Shown here: in pieces, positions 10,623 through 20,668 of the stretch
Layout of the letters: each line of letters starts with the position of its first letter
Numbering within the stretch: position 1 is the stretch's first letter
DNA from: Tritrichomonas musculus
Taxonomy: Eukaryota > Parabasalia > Tritrichomonadida > Tritrichomonadidae
Direction of reading: 5' to 3'
DNA length: 64,000 bases
NCBI GenBank assembly: GCA_039105265.1
Contig: JAPFFF010000055.1
Coordinates: forward strand, 930,001 to 994,000
The notes under the pieces: model-generated
Database searches by the model: none
Told to the model about the DNA's origin: nothing
The model's input: the letters and a program-made list of their open reading frames with translations, nothing else
Position numbers and translations under genes: made by a program

Positions 10623-10994
10623 CTTTTTTGTTATTTTTGTCTTTAAATATCAGTTCGCGAAATATATTGAATAATAAATGAATCTTATAAAAATAAATCA
10701 TTAATTTAAGTTATTACAAACTATTAAAATATATTTTTGATAAATACTCTAAATAAATTTAAGATATAAATAATATAAATTGGTTTAAAAAATCTTTTTA
10801 TTATACAAATTTGAATAAATTATTTATATTATTATCACAAATTTGTATTATATATAAAAATATAATCATTTCAAAGGATTTTTTATTAAATTTTGAATGA
10901 TTTTTTTATAAAAATAATTTATCAAAAAATGAATACAGAATAGAAATAATTTCACATAAGAATAATATCATTTTTTTACTTTCCCTAATAAGAA
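10623..10994. other. AT-rich spacer
   Basis: Nothing recognised; very AT-rich. Confidence 0.5.
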
Positions 10995-11534
10995 ATGTTG
11001 AACTTAAACATGCAATTACAATCAATCAACCTTTCAAAAGATATAATTGGTAATAATGATACCATTCGTGTGAGCATTACCACACTTCCAGACGGACAAA
11101 AACAAGCTCAAACTTTTGAAGCTAATGAAATGAGAACAGCTCAGCCAACATTCAAAATCCAAATGAATAATCAAACAGAAAAAGTTATTATTGTATTCAG
11201 AAAGAAAAGCATTTTTGGAACAGATCATATCATTGCATCTACTACCTTGAAATCACAGGATATTCACATTTTCAAAGAACTTATCAATAATGAACATATG
11301 AAAATATCCATTTTCGAGCCACTTCAGAATCATGATAACAAAAACAATAATGCCAAAAATATTCAAAAGAAGAATCGTCGAATTGTTGGAACAATGGAAG
11401 TCGAATTTACATTACGAGAAGAATTTCAGCGTCAGAAAATGAAAGAAAGCACATTTTCTAAAATAGATCCGATATTGTATAATCAAACAAGAGGAAATGC
11501 AGACTTCCTTTTCGTAGATTCAATTGCAAATTAA
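10995..11534 (+). CDS. Hypothetical protein, possibly C2-like (179 aa)
   Basis: ORF from ATG (context AGAAATGTTG) to TAA. The first 110 residues alternate in a way suggesting beta strands (DTIRVSITTLPDGQ, TFKIQMNNQTEKVIIVFRKKS, HMKISIFEPL), then comes a basic asparagine/lysine-rich linker and a further strand IVGTMEVEFTLREEF. That strand pattern is compatible with a C2-like sandwich, but no calcium-binding aspartate cluster is evident. No signal peptide or membrane helix. The codon use looks like that of real genes in the window. Function unknown. Confidence 0.6.
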   Translation: MLNLNMQLQSINLSKDIIGNNDTIRVSITTLPDGQKQAQTFEANEMRTAQPTFKIQMNNQTEKVIIVFRKKSIFGTDHIIASTTLKSQDIHIFKELINNEHMKISIFEPLQNHDNKNNNAKNIQKKNRRIVGTMEVEFTLREEFQRQKMKESTFSKIDPILYNQTRGNADFLFVDSIAN

Positions 11535-11877
11535 TTTTTTGTTATTATATTTTAATAAATCATAAAGTATGCTTTTAATAACTTTTTTTTTTATCATATT
11601 TAACAAATTACCGAAAATTATAAATGATTTGTATTTTTTTTACACATGAATTAACCTGATTTGAACTGATGGTCATAATAGAAAATAGCAAATTTGTTTT
11701 CAGAAATTATTTTTTTTAGTGAATCGATATAATCATTGAAGCAATGCATATTTCAAATATTACAACTCTTTAAAAATGAAATCAAGCCATATCTTTCTAA
11801 TTCAGAACTTATCAATATCTTCATCGGTAATAAAAGAATAAGACTTTTTTTTAAATATATAACGACATTAGTCAAAA
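11535..11877. other. AT-rich spacer
   Basis: No gene seen. Confidence 0.5.
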
Positions 11878-12231
11878 ATGAAAGAGCAAATTATCCTTTG
11901 TTTTTTTGCACCTGAAGCCAAACGATTCATGAATGATGAGTACCTTTCTGAACATGAGTATAAAATTATGGGTAAAACAAAAAAGAGGTGGAATGGTGAA
12001 AAAAAATTAATATTTCCAGAAAACTTTTATGATTTACCAAAAAAAGGAGAAAATGATTGTGCTATCTGTGAATTAATTCCAAATGATTTAGTTATTGAAT
12101 TCATTCAGAATTTTCATCAAAATAATTTGTCTTTAGATGCCACAATTATTCTTTCTAGATGTTATACGAATCATTTTTTACTTAAAGATCGAAACACAAT
12201 ATTGATTGAATATGCTACATTCTTGAAATAA
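11878..12231 (+). pseudogene. Truncated ankyrin-family (DUF3447-type) fragment (117 aa)
   Basis: The ORF matches the middle of the ankyrin protein at 18847-20052. Here CAICELIPNDLVIEFIQNF and then NTILIEYATF align with YICQLIREDSLDEFITYV and then PTIIEYAAFFGSIQIF there. The fragment stops just where the ankyrin repeats should begin, and the N-terminal helical region is mostly missing. I read it as the remnant of a larger ankyrin gene. It could still be transcribed as a short protein, because the 117 codons are open with a proper ATG. Confidence 0.55.
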
Positions 12232-12808
12232 TATATATTTGAGATCAAATTATTTCAATCAAATCCAAATCATAAAATGCAAAACAATACTCTTTATGAA
12301 TAGTATCAAATTCATCCCATCAAATATCAAAATCATTAATATTAATCTTTTAACCAAACAAAAAAAAACTATCTTTATGACACTCATGCTTATATGATAA
12401 TAGTAATATTCATCTTTGAATAGTTGTAAATATATCCTTATTTTTAAAATTCATTATCATTTTCAGAAAAAAATTTTCTGAAGAAAAAGAAAATTTTAGA
12501 ATAACCGGACGGTTAGAAGTAGATTATCTCCTTTTATCAGTTGGCTTATTCGAATAAATCATATTCTTCCAAATAATGTCCAAATTCAGATATATCAAAA
12601 TGCACTTTCAAAGCAATTCGAACTATTTTTGACTCAAGATCATTATATTTTTTAGATAAATATAGTTTTCATTTTCGTTTTTTTTTTTTTATTTTGTCCT
12701 TTTTCAACCTGTTTTTTTCTTTTTATCTATAAAAATATTTGTTTTTTTTCTTTATCTTTCATATTCATTTATGAATATCGCCTAAAAAATCAATGTTTTT
12801 CAAAAACT
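12232..12808. other. Spacer with an orphan minus-strand coding-like tail
   Basis: On the minus strand, from about 12660 to a stop at 12546-12548, a 35-40 codon frame reads like the conserved C-terminus of a protein (KYNDLESKIVRIALKVHFDI, ending EEYDLFE), but no start or upstream body is present. It is probably a leftover of a lost gene. The rest is AT-rich with T runs. Confidence 0.4.
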
Positions 12809-13303
12809 ATGTTCTCTGAATTTCTTTTTTTTTCTTCCTCAGAATTAAAATTAGATTTCAATATCAAAAAAATAAAAATCAGAAATATTGAATGGTGTTC
12901 TCAAATATTGAGAGCAGTATCAGTTAATTTAACTTACTATATATTTATATTTGAAATGAAAAGTTCTAATTTGAGATACAAACACAAATCCGAATGGAAG
13001 TATATCGTAGTTCAAGAAGAAAACTTCCGAATGATTCTTCTATTGACTGATACAGGAAGATTAGTTGCTCCTTTAAAAAAGAGAAAACACCGTGATCTTA
13101 AGAGATTAATGAAAGAATTTGGATTTAAAGATCATAATAAAGATGAATCATCAGAAAATGATGAAATTAAAAACCAACAAAATGATGAAAAATCTCACAA
13201 TTTGGTTTTTGATGAGAACATATTAGAAATAAATTCAATCAAAAATTTTGATGATAATGATTGTGATACTTATTTTACAGATGCTCAAAATGAAGATTTT
13301 TAA
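12809..13303 (+). CDS. Hypothetical protein (164 aa)
   Basis: ORF from ATG at 12809. The middle part (residues about 50-105) looks structured (EWKYIVVQEENFRMILLL, DLKRLMKEFGFKDH) and the C-terminus is acidic and asparagine-rich, low complexity. No family recognised. It lies beside two remnants, so it may itself be a fragment of a larger gene. Confidence 0.4.
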   Translation: MFSEFLFFSSSELKLDFNIKKIKIRNIEWCSQILRAVSVNLTYYIFIFEMKSSNLRYKHKSEWKYIVVQEENFRMILLLTDTGRLVAPLKKRKHRDLKRLMKEFGFKDHNKDESSENDEIKNQQNDEKSHNLVFDENILEINSIKNFDDNDCDTYFTDAQNEDF

Positions 13304-14296
13304 TTTCTTTCAATTTACGATTTCATGTCCAATATCGGAATAAACTCTAACTCATATAATTTATCATTATCATTTTATTTTTCTTATTTGAATCCTATGA
13401 TGACGGTTACATATTTTTTATTGTTTGCTGTATTACATTTGATTATTAAGATCATCATAATTTAATGATTTGTTTAAAGGTATTATAGTTTTATAGGCCT
13501 TCAAAATAAATATAATCCAATATGATTGATTAATACTTCCAAACTTAGATTATATATGGTAAATAAGAAAGAATGTAATTCTATATATAAATGAATTTTG
13601 AAAGCTTTTAATTGTTTTCTTAGTCAGAGCTTTGAAAAAATGAAAAAAAAGGTCAATTAATTTGAATAAATTGATTTCTCTAAAAGTTTTTTTGGTTATT
13701 AAATTTACAATTTAATAGTTTGTTTATGAATATATTGTTTAAAAAAAAATAGAAAATAGAATTTTGCATTTTCAAATATCAAATTAGAAAAAGATGCCAT
13801 AATATAATTATCAATATTGATACATGATATTTGTTATTAATATGATCTGTTTTATATGTGTGAGGAATTTTAGTCTCAAGAAATAAGTAAAAATTGATAA
13901 TTTGATATGCATTCAAAAAAATAGAAAAATATTTGTAAATTATCATAAAATAATTCAAAAATATTTTAAATAACAATATTATAATATATATGTTTCATTT
14001 TTCCTGTTTTTTATTTAATTGATTTTAAGATATTATAAATTTAATGATTACATTAAATTCAAAGCCATTTATTTGGCATCTTGATGTGAAGTGATTTCTA
14101 ATTAGGTCATTTATATATATATCTGTGCCATAAAATATTGCTTTGTTTATTAAAATATTAGCAAAGTTCTCATTGCCAAACGGAGGGGGAAAAAAAAGAT
14201 ATAAAACTTTTTGAATGATTCTTTTCAAAATATTGTGAATTTTTAGTAAATAATAGGAATTTTCAAATTTTTGAAACTTTTATCTATCCTTCTTTT

Positions 14297-14353
14297 TTAT
14301 ATAACGCACAGATCAACTCAAATATAGTTAGTCTTGATCTGTGCGTTATATAA
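14297..14353. repeat. 20-bp perfect inverted repeat (hairpin) with 17-nt loop
   Basis: Left arm TTATATAACGCACAGATCAA (14297-14316) and its exact reverse complement at 14334-14353. The loop plus part of the arms (14311-14335) is itself one arm of a larger inverted repeat whose partner is at 14647-14671. Confidence 0.85.
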
Positions 14354-14671
14354 TAAATAAATAATCTTTCAATTACCACTTTTTGAATAATTTTTTTCAA
14401 ATAAAAAGTTATTCCTTTCAATTACCACTTTTTGATTAATTTTAGGTTACAAAATTTTTACCGATTCTTACCGCCAGCCGCGGGGTCTCGACTCGGCTTC
14501 GCTTCGCTCAGCCTCGCTCGACGCCCGCTAGGCGGTATGTAGTCTCGGTAAAAATTATGTAAAAATATAAAAAGATTATTTTTTTTAGCTATTTTATTAT
14601 GATTATTTTTTCTGAATGATTTCCACTTTTTGAAGGATCTTCAGAAAAGACTAACTATATTTGAGTTGATC
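14311..14671. mobile_element. Foldback/MITE-like element with nested inverted repeats
   Basis: A 25-bp segment at 14311-14335 is exactly inverted at 14647-14671, enclosing about 310 bp. Inside is a second inverted structure: arms AATTTTTACCGA (14453-14464) and TCGGTAAAAATT (14545-14556), plus TACCGCC/GGCGGTA (14469-14475, 14531-14537). These surround a GC-rich core (14470-14536) made of CTCG/CTTCG-like units. No coding capacity. The nesting suggests non-autonomous foldback DNA transposons inserted into one another. Exact outer boundaries and target duplications could not be fixed. Confidence 0.55.
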
Positions 14672-16650
14672 CTAACACACCAAAAAATTAATATATATTT
14701 ATATTTAAAAATAAAAAATAGTATATATTTAGTATTTTTGGAAACAAAAGTTGATCAAATTTAAATTTTTGGATATTATTTTGAAATATATATCAAAAGT
14801 AGTATATAAACATTTTACATTTATTATATTTTAAAATAATTTAGAAAATTTTGAGTAATTTGCTGAACCAAAAACACAAAATTGAGAAGTTTACAATTTT
14901 TTCATTCAATTTTGGATTCTTCTTTTCTCCTAAATTTATTGTTAAAGTTTGATTTATTTAAGCTCATACTATTCATTTTGAGCCATATAATATCCATATA
15001 AAATTCAACTAGATTTCTAATTGTTGATTTTTCTAGGATAAAATATGTTTTACAATTTCTATGTTTTTGGTTAAATTATATTAAATTTTTTATAAATAGT
15101 TTTTAATTAAATGATACCCATTATTTTTAAATTTTGAATGTCTCCATATCAAATTCTATAATAAAATAATAATATTGAATTTCATATTGATTGAAAATAT
15201 CTTGTTATTATGCAATGTTGGCTGAAAATGATATTTTTAAAACTAAATAAATTGAATAGTTAATCCAAATGAAAGAGAGAGAAAAAACGTTAATAATTCA
15301 TTTTGCCACATTAAAATGATTATATGCTTATAATTAAAAAAAAAAAAAAAAGCTTTGAAAAATTGACCTCTCAGAAAAAGTTTTAAATTGAATAATGTCA
15401 GAATTGTGATTCTTAACTTTATTTTTTTAGCAATAATAAAAAAAAAAAAATTCTAAAATTAAACTCAAAAGTAGGTTCGAAATTTTTTCTCATAATTCTT
15501 GTCTATATTATAAATTACATTTTTTTTGATTGGCTATTTTTCATTTCAATTTTTATACAAATAACGTTTTTTACAATTTTAATTTGTGAGAATGCTCTGC
15601 ATTTAAAAAAGGACTTGATCTCTACAGTTGTCCTCCATGTTGGTAAGAAACAATTTCAATCATTCAAGAAATATTTTTAACCGAAAAGAATTATTTTAAA
15701 CTTTTGATTTTTTCAAGATCCTTAAAATTATAAGCATAAATTTTCTATAGAAAAAAATTGAGACAAATCAAAACTCAGTTCGATTTTGTATGGTTTACAG
15801 TATTAATGATATTGGATTTTAGTAGATATCATTTCAACAAAAAGGTAAAATTTGACCTTAATATGATCGGAAAAAAAATAAGCAACTTTTTGAATATTCT
15901 TCCTTACCGCATGCTTTTTTATCTTTATGCACTAATCTCGAACCATATAAGTAATTTATATTTCATGAGGAAGAACTCGAAATTTTTCATTTTTTATATT
16001 CATATCACAAGTGATATGAATTATTTTAACCTAAAAGGCGAATTTTTTTTTTACCTAAAAGGCGAATTTCAAAATTTTAGATTATTAATTAATAAATATA
16101 ATATTATTATGGAAATAATATCAAATGACATGACAGAATTAAAAAAAAGATATATCAAAATCGAACCAAATACTAATAAGTGTTCGAATATAATAACAGA
16201 TAAGATAAATAAAGAAGAAGAAATCAAATTATCTTTAATATATAATATATAACTATAAATAATAGAATTGGTTTAAAAAATAAATGAAATTTAGTTTCAG
16301 AATGTACATTCATTTATATATATATAACAAGAAAAATAACTATAATAAAAAGTGAGGTGTTGTTTTAAAAAAAATGGTTACAATTTTTAGGATTTTAAAA
16401 AAAATGGTTACTGTGAATTGAGAAACAGGAAAACACTAGATTGAAATCATTCTCAAATTTGAGAATTTAATTCATCAAATATCAGTGAAAAATTTTTACT
16501 GATATTTACAAAAGAAAAGACTTTTATTTTACAAAAAAACTATAAAATAATGAGAGTTTAAATTGGAAATTAAAAACGTTTTTTTATCTTCGATTGAAAT
16601 TTCAATTTAAAATATAATAAAATAAATTTCAATTGTTTCTCTTTGTTCTC

Positions 16651-17796
16651 ATGAATAGTCAGAGATATGAATCATTTTCTCGTCCAAATTCGCGTATTTC
16701 TCGATCTTTTCTGTATAGAATTTATTTAGCTTATAAAAGGGCTACTGTTGCTTCAATATTATTTTTAAGTATTCTTTGGATCATCATTTTTATTTATAAT
16801 TCACCTGTATTTGTTCCTATTCCTATTGAAATACTTGATATTCCTATACGAATTGGTTTTCAAAAAAAGTTTTATTGTGTTCATAATATTACTAGTTATA
16901 ACATTGACCCAAAAATTATTTTAGATATAAAGAACAAATTCAACAATAGTTTAGAGCAGGCCAATTCTTTTATTTTGGATGAATTAGAATATTTCCAAAA
17001 AGATATCGACGAACAATCCAGCGATCTAATTGGATATGTAATGACTTCAATTTTAGTATCTCTAAATTGTGAAAATACTAAGTTTAGATGGAATTCAATT
17101 CAAAACAAGATTCGAAATCCAATTCGTAAAGCAGTTGCTAAAGCGAAAGAACAATTTCTTGTTAGTGGTTATGGACCTGAAGTTTTTTGGTCAAAACATG
17201 GACTTTATGATGCTAGCACAAAAATATTAGATTATATTAAAACACGAGATATTGTTGATATTGGCGCCTTTTGTGGAGATTCATTACTAGTTTTATTAAA
17301 CTACACAGATAAAACCGTTTATTCATTTGAATACTCACCAGCGAACATTAAATTGATTGAAACTACAATAAACAACAATTTTCTTGACAAAAAACACATT
17401 AAAATAATAAGTAAAGGAATTAGCAACAAAGTTGAGCAAATAAAAACAGATTACGAGCAATCCCCCAAATCTCAAGTCAAAGAAACATCATCTGGTAATA
17501 TCATTAATATGACAACAATTGACGTCGAAAGTAAAAAATATAATATGAATGTCGGCTTCATGAAGGCTGATATTGAAGGAATGGAATTGTACGCTTTGGA
17601 AGGAGCTGTTGAGACTATAAAAAGAGACAGACCGATAATTTCATTCTCAATTTATCATAATTTCGACGGTTTGTTCAGAATTAGGCATTTCATTGACAGA
17701 TTCCCAAATTATACTTTCCAATATAAGCTAGGAGCTTGGAATTCTGTTTCTTTTGGTGAGCTGATTATATTCGCTTATCCAAAAGAGTTAGATTAA
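16651..17796 (+). CDS. FkbM-family methyltransferase, single-pass type II membrane protein
   Basis: Started at the ATG at 16651 (381 aa); the frame continues upstream only by a TTG. Residues about 31-50 are one hydrophobic helix (ATVASILFLSILWIIIFIYN) after a short basic N-terminus, so a signal anchor is expected. The SAM-binding motif is VDIGAFCGDS (202-211), followed by VYSFEYSPAN (motif II) and, near residue 310, MKADIEGMELYALEGA, the hallmark of FkbM methyltransferases, then RPIISFSIYH. FkbM enzymes O-methylate sugars or other small hydroxyl substrates. With the anchor this one probably acts in the secretory pathway on glycans, which is inference. Length is normal for the family plus an N-terminal extension. 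Confidence 0.9.
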   Translation: MNSQRYESFSRPNSRISRSFLYRIYLAYKRATVASILFLSILWIIIFIYNSPVFVPIPIEILDIPIRIGFQKKFYCVHNITSYNIDPKIILDIKNKFNNSLEQANSFILDELEYFQKDIDEQSSDLIGYVMTSILVSLNCENTKFRWNSIQNKIRNPIRKAVAKAKEQFLVSGYGPEVFWSKHGLYDASTKILDYIKTRDIVDIGAFCGDSLLVLLNYTDKTVYSFEYSPANIKLIETTINNNFLDKKHIKIISKGISNKVEQIKTDYEQSPKSQVKETSSGNIINMTTIDVESKKYNMNVGFMKADIEGMELYALEGAVETIKRDRPIISFSIYHNFDGLFRIRHFIDRFPNYTFQYKLGAWNSVSFGELIIFAYPKELD

Positions 17797-18301
17797 TTTT
17801 TTTGTATTTTCATAATATTAATAAAAACTAGATTATTTATATTTAGGTATGCTTGCCTTACAATAAGAATTATTCTTGAGAAAATTAAACAAAATTATTT
17901 TTTCCAAAAACTGATGCATCAGTTTTTGAATAATCTCAGAATTTTGAATATACTCAGAATTTTGAGAGGACCAGTTTTTTGAGAGGAGTTTATCGGTAAT
18001 GTTGTATTTCAATGTTCTTTATAAAATCAACCAGTGATGCTGGTCATATTACTCAAATTTCTTAAATTGCTTTACTGCATTTGTGTAAAAATTGTTTTTT
18101 TTATGAAGAATAAAATTAAATGCTTATTCGGCCATCTAAAGCATTTCAATTACATAAACAGACACAAAATTAAGGTGGTATTTTTGAATATCTAAATTAA
18201 GTGAATTAAAAAATTAATGAATTATAATAACATATTGAGGAGGTAATAAAAAAATCAAGAATTAATAAAAAAAAATTTTTTTTTTTTAAGATAAAATGTT
18301 T
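17797..18301. other. AT-rich spacer with a 22-bp perfect palindrome
   Basis: No gene seen. The palindrome AAAAACTGATGCATCAG plus TTTTT lies at 17906-17927, followed by CTCAGAATTTTGA repeated twice. This is the space between two convergent genes, so a transcript-end hairpin is possible. Confidence 0.45.
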
Positions 18302-18928
18302 TCATTGATTTTTTTTCAACAAAGTGTAACTACCAAAAGCATTATCTGCAATTGATGTAACTGATGGAGGAATTGAAATTTGTGCCAATGATCTGCATCC
18401 TTCAAAAGCTCTTTCATTGATGCTTTTCACTGATGAAGGAATTTCTATATCTTTTAACGAAGAACATCCTGAAAAGGCAAGTTTATCGATCGTGATTACG
18501 GAAGGAGGGATTTCAATATGTTCTAAAGACTTGCAGTCATAGAAGGCGCAAATACCAATGACTTGAGTAGATGGTGGAATTTTCACTTTTTTCAAAGAAG
18601 TGCAACCATAAAAAGCATGCCAGCCAATTTCAGCCACAGATGCATTTATAATTACTTCTTTCAATGAATCGCAGCTCTCGAACACATTACCGCCAATGTA
18701 AGCAACTGACGATGGAATTGAAACATACGTTAACGATCGACAATTCATAAATGCAGCATCTCCAATTTTTATAATTGATGATGGTATCGTAATTCTTCTT
18801 AATTTACACGAAATAAAGCTCATTTCATTTATTTCGTTCTTCTTCGTTAATAAAATATCGAAAATTTCAGAATTCCCGGCAAAAGCAGCAGCTCTAAGTG
18901 GCTGAATATAAAAGAAAAGATTGAAATT
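18302..18928 (-). CDS. BspA-like LRR domain, 3' part of a split ankyrin-LRR gene
   Basis: The frame is open from about 18928 and its first ATG is at 18823. Before that ATG it reads QPLRAAAFAGNSEIFDILLT (from 18904), a good ankyrin repeat, then continues without a break into BspA-type LRRs: RRITIPSSIIKIGDAAF, AYIGGNVFESCDSL and five further units of about 23 residues. This part is therefore the C-terminal half of the protein whose N-terminal half is at 18847-20052. The two frames are separated by an AT-rich insert of roughly 70 bp. The whole would be an ankyrin plus LRR protein, a common trichomonad combination. If no splicing joins them, translation from the ATG at 18823 would still give a 173-residue LRR protein. 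Confidence 0.7.
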   Translation of the reverse strand, partial: NFNLFFYIQPLRAAAFAGNSEIFDILLTKKNEINEMSFISCKLRRITIPSSIIKIGDAAFMNCRSLTYVSIPSSVAYIGGNVFESCDSLKEVIINASVAEIGWHAFYGCTSLKKVKIPPSTQVIGICAFYDCKSLEHIEIPPSVITIDKLAFSGCSSLKDIEIPSSVKSINERAFEGCRSLAQISIPPSVTSIADNAFGSYTLLKKNQ

Positions 18929-20052
18929 TTATTCCCATTTAAAAATATAAATAATAAAATCATATATCCGTGTTCTAAATCTATTTCATTTGTCTTTAAA
19001 AGTAACTTAACGAGTTCGATGTAATTATAGAAGCAAAATAAAACGAAGGCATCATTGCTATCTGCAAAGTTTGGAAAATATGAATAATTGTGAGCATATA
19101 ATATTTGCTCATCATTGTTGGTTTCATTGTTATCTGCTTGAATTTTGAAATAATTAACAAGTTCATTATGATGACATTTTAATGATTCTAAAATCAATTC
19201 ATTCATATCGTTTGGTTTTGGTCCATTTTCTTCAAGTAGATGAATTATATCTGGATTTCTACCATGAATTGCATATTTCCAAATTGATGATGCTAATTCA
19301 ATATTATTATATCTCAAATATTGAAATATTTGAATTGATCCAAAAAAGGCAGCATATTCAATTATAGTTGGAGTATCCGAGATAAGCAAAGGGTTGGTTT
19401 CGAAAATTGACTCATTAACTTTTTGAGATAAATCATAGTTTGTTTTACTTACATAAGTGATGAACTCATCAAGAGAATCTTCTCGAATTAATTGACAAAT
19501 ATAAGAATCATTTTCAGCAATCTGACGTTTTTTATCGAAATCTTTGAAAATGTCTGAATCATTTGATTTGAGTTTTGATTCAATCTTGTTAATATCAGCA
19601 CTTTTAAGATGCAATTTAATTTCAGGGAAAAAGAAACATTGAAAATCCAATTTTGTATCTTCATCCAAATCGGAAATGCTCTTTTGAATATTCTCATCGT
19701 CAAATGAAATTATTTTTTGATTAAAAAGAAACCAAATAATTCTTTTGTTGAATATGAACATATCGAATATTTCTTGGCATTTGAAATATTTATTAATTGA
19801 TTCTTTAAAATATAATATGATTTTTTCAATTTTTGAGAAAAAATTGTCGTTACGGTGATGGTTTTCACATATTTGTGATAAAATATTAAGAAACTCTATT
19901 AATTTTTCCTTTGTTTCATCAATTTTGAACAATGGGCATGAATGTTCATAAATTAGATTGGAATCATATTCTTGATTATCAATGAAATTGACTAAAAAAT
20001 CATAAAGTTTCTTTTGATTATTAATATATTGTTGAATTTCTGTATTATTCAT
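18847..20052 (-). CDS. Ankyrin (DUF3447-type) protein, 5' part of a split ankyrin-LRR gene
   Basis: ATG at 20052 (context AACAAGATATG). Residues about 1-185 are helical and typical of the trichomonad ankyrin family: NTEIQQYINNQKKLYDFLVN, then DDENIQKSISDLD. DSYICQLIREDSLDEF and TIIEYAAFFGSIQIFQYL begin the ankyrin region. The last repeat runs FADSNDAFVLFCFYNYIELV, then LLLKTNEIDLE, and is followed by a phenylalanine/isoleucine-rich stretch (GYMILLFIFLNGNKISIF) before a stop at 18847. That stretch does not look like ankyrin and coincides with a jump of the ankyrin frame, which resumes at 18904 in another frame. So the annotated C-terminus is probably wrong: either a frameshift, an AT-rich insertion or an unusual intron. 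Confidence 0.75.
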   Translation of the reverse strand: MNNTEIQQYINNQKKLYDFLVNFIDNQEYDSNLIYEHSCPLFKIDETKEKLIEFLNILSQICENHHRNDNFFSKIEKIILYFKESINKYFKCQEIFDMFIFNKRIIWFLFNQKIISFDDENIQKSISDLDEDTKLDFQCFFFPEIKLHLKSADINKIESKLKSNDSDIFKDFDKKRQIAENDSYICQLIREDSLDEFITYVSKTNYDLSQKVNESIFETNPLLISDTPTIIEYAAFFGSIQIFQYLRYNNIELASSIWKYAIHGRNPDIIHLLEENGPKPNDMNELILESLKCHHNELVNYFKIQADNNETNNDEQILYAHNYSYFPNFADSNDAFVLFCFYNYIELVKLLLKTNEIDLEHGYMILLFIFLNGNKISIFSFIFSHLELLLLPGILKFSIFY

Positions 20053-20668
20053 ATCTTGTTAAAGGAAGAATGAATTTAATATTTCTATTGACACTTTTTG
20101 AATACTTTTTTTTTTTTATTTTCCAAAGTGGCAGAAATTTTTGGAAAATCAAATTTGAAACGTAATCAGACTTGACCGTTGCGATTAAGGTCAAAATCTG
20201 CCTTTATCGTACTTCTTGAAATTTAATTTTGCTTGAAACCAACTTCTTTGAATTTTTTGCTTTCAAAAAGTCAATTTTCTATAATTGAAATGTTTTCCAA
20301 TTTTAAAACCATAAGATAAAATATTCATCAAAATTGATTTAAATAAAACACAATGAATGAACAGCTAAATAAAAAGAATTTAATTGTTCTAAATTAGTTG
20401 GTTATTAACATATATATATATAGTTTAATCTGAAAAAATAATAGCCTAAACTTTATGATATTTTATATTTGATGGATACTACACAATGTATCAAAATGAA
20501 GATTATTTATAAAGCGCCATCTTTTTTTTTTTTTTTTTTTTTTTTTCTGAAGAAAAGGATCAGCTGAAACATAAATAAAGAGATTTTCTGTATAGACCAT
20601 TGAAAATGTTTAAATTGATTCAAAATTTGAATGTCTGCCATCTGTTTTTATTTATTTTTTTATTAAAA
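20053..20668. other. Spacer with dispersed repeat and poly-T tract
   Basis: Between divergent genes. Contains the second copy of the dispersed repeat (20164-20236), a (TA)n run near 20410 and a T run of about 25 at 20522-20546. Promoters for both neighbours must lie here but no motif stands out. Confidence 0.45.
20164..20236 (+). repeat. Dispersed repeat, copy 2
   Basis: Resembles 6658-6735, same orientation, core GATTAAGGTCAAAATCTGCC followed by TTTATCGT. It lies about 110 bp upstream of the ankyrin-LRR gene on the minus strand. Confidence 0.45.

Larger units (their letters stand above)
13304..16650. other. Gene-poor 3.3-kb AT-rich region
   Basis: No convincing gene. An open frame at about 15758-16252 (plus) has only a TTG start and a low-complexity, phenylalanine/isoleucine/asparagine-rich translation; I do not support it. 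The notable content is the inverted-repeat and GC-rich hairpin structure at 14297-14671. Short direct repeats also occur (CCTAAAAGGCGAATTT twice near 16030-16070; an ATGGTTAC block twice near 16370-16410). Confidence 0.5.

Noticed and set aside
13779-14228. Two short minus-strand frames of 65-67 codons
   Set aside because: AT-rich, isoleucine/tyrosine-rich chance frames with no start context or similarity.
15758-16252. 164-codon plus-strand open frame
   Set aside because: TTG start, AT-driven composition, no family resemblance; at best a remnant.
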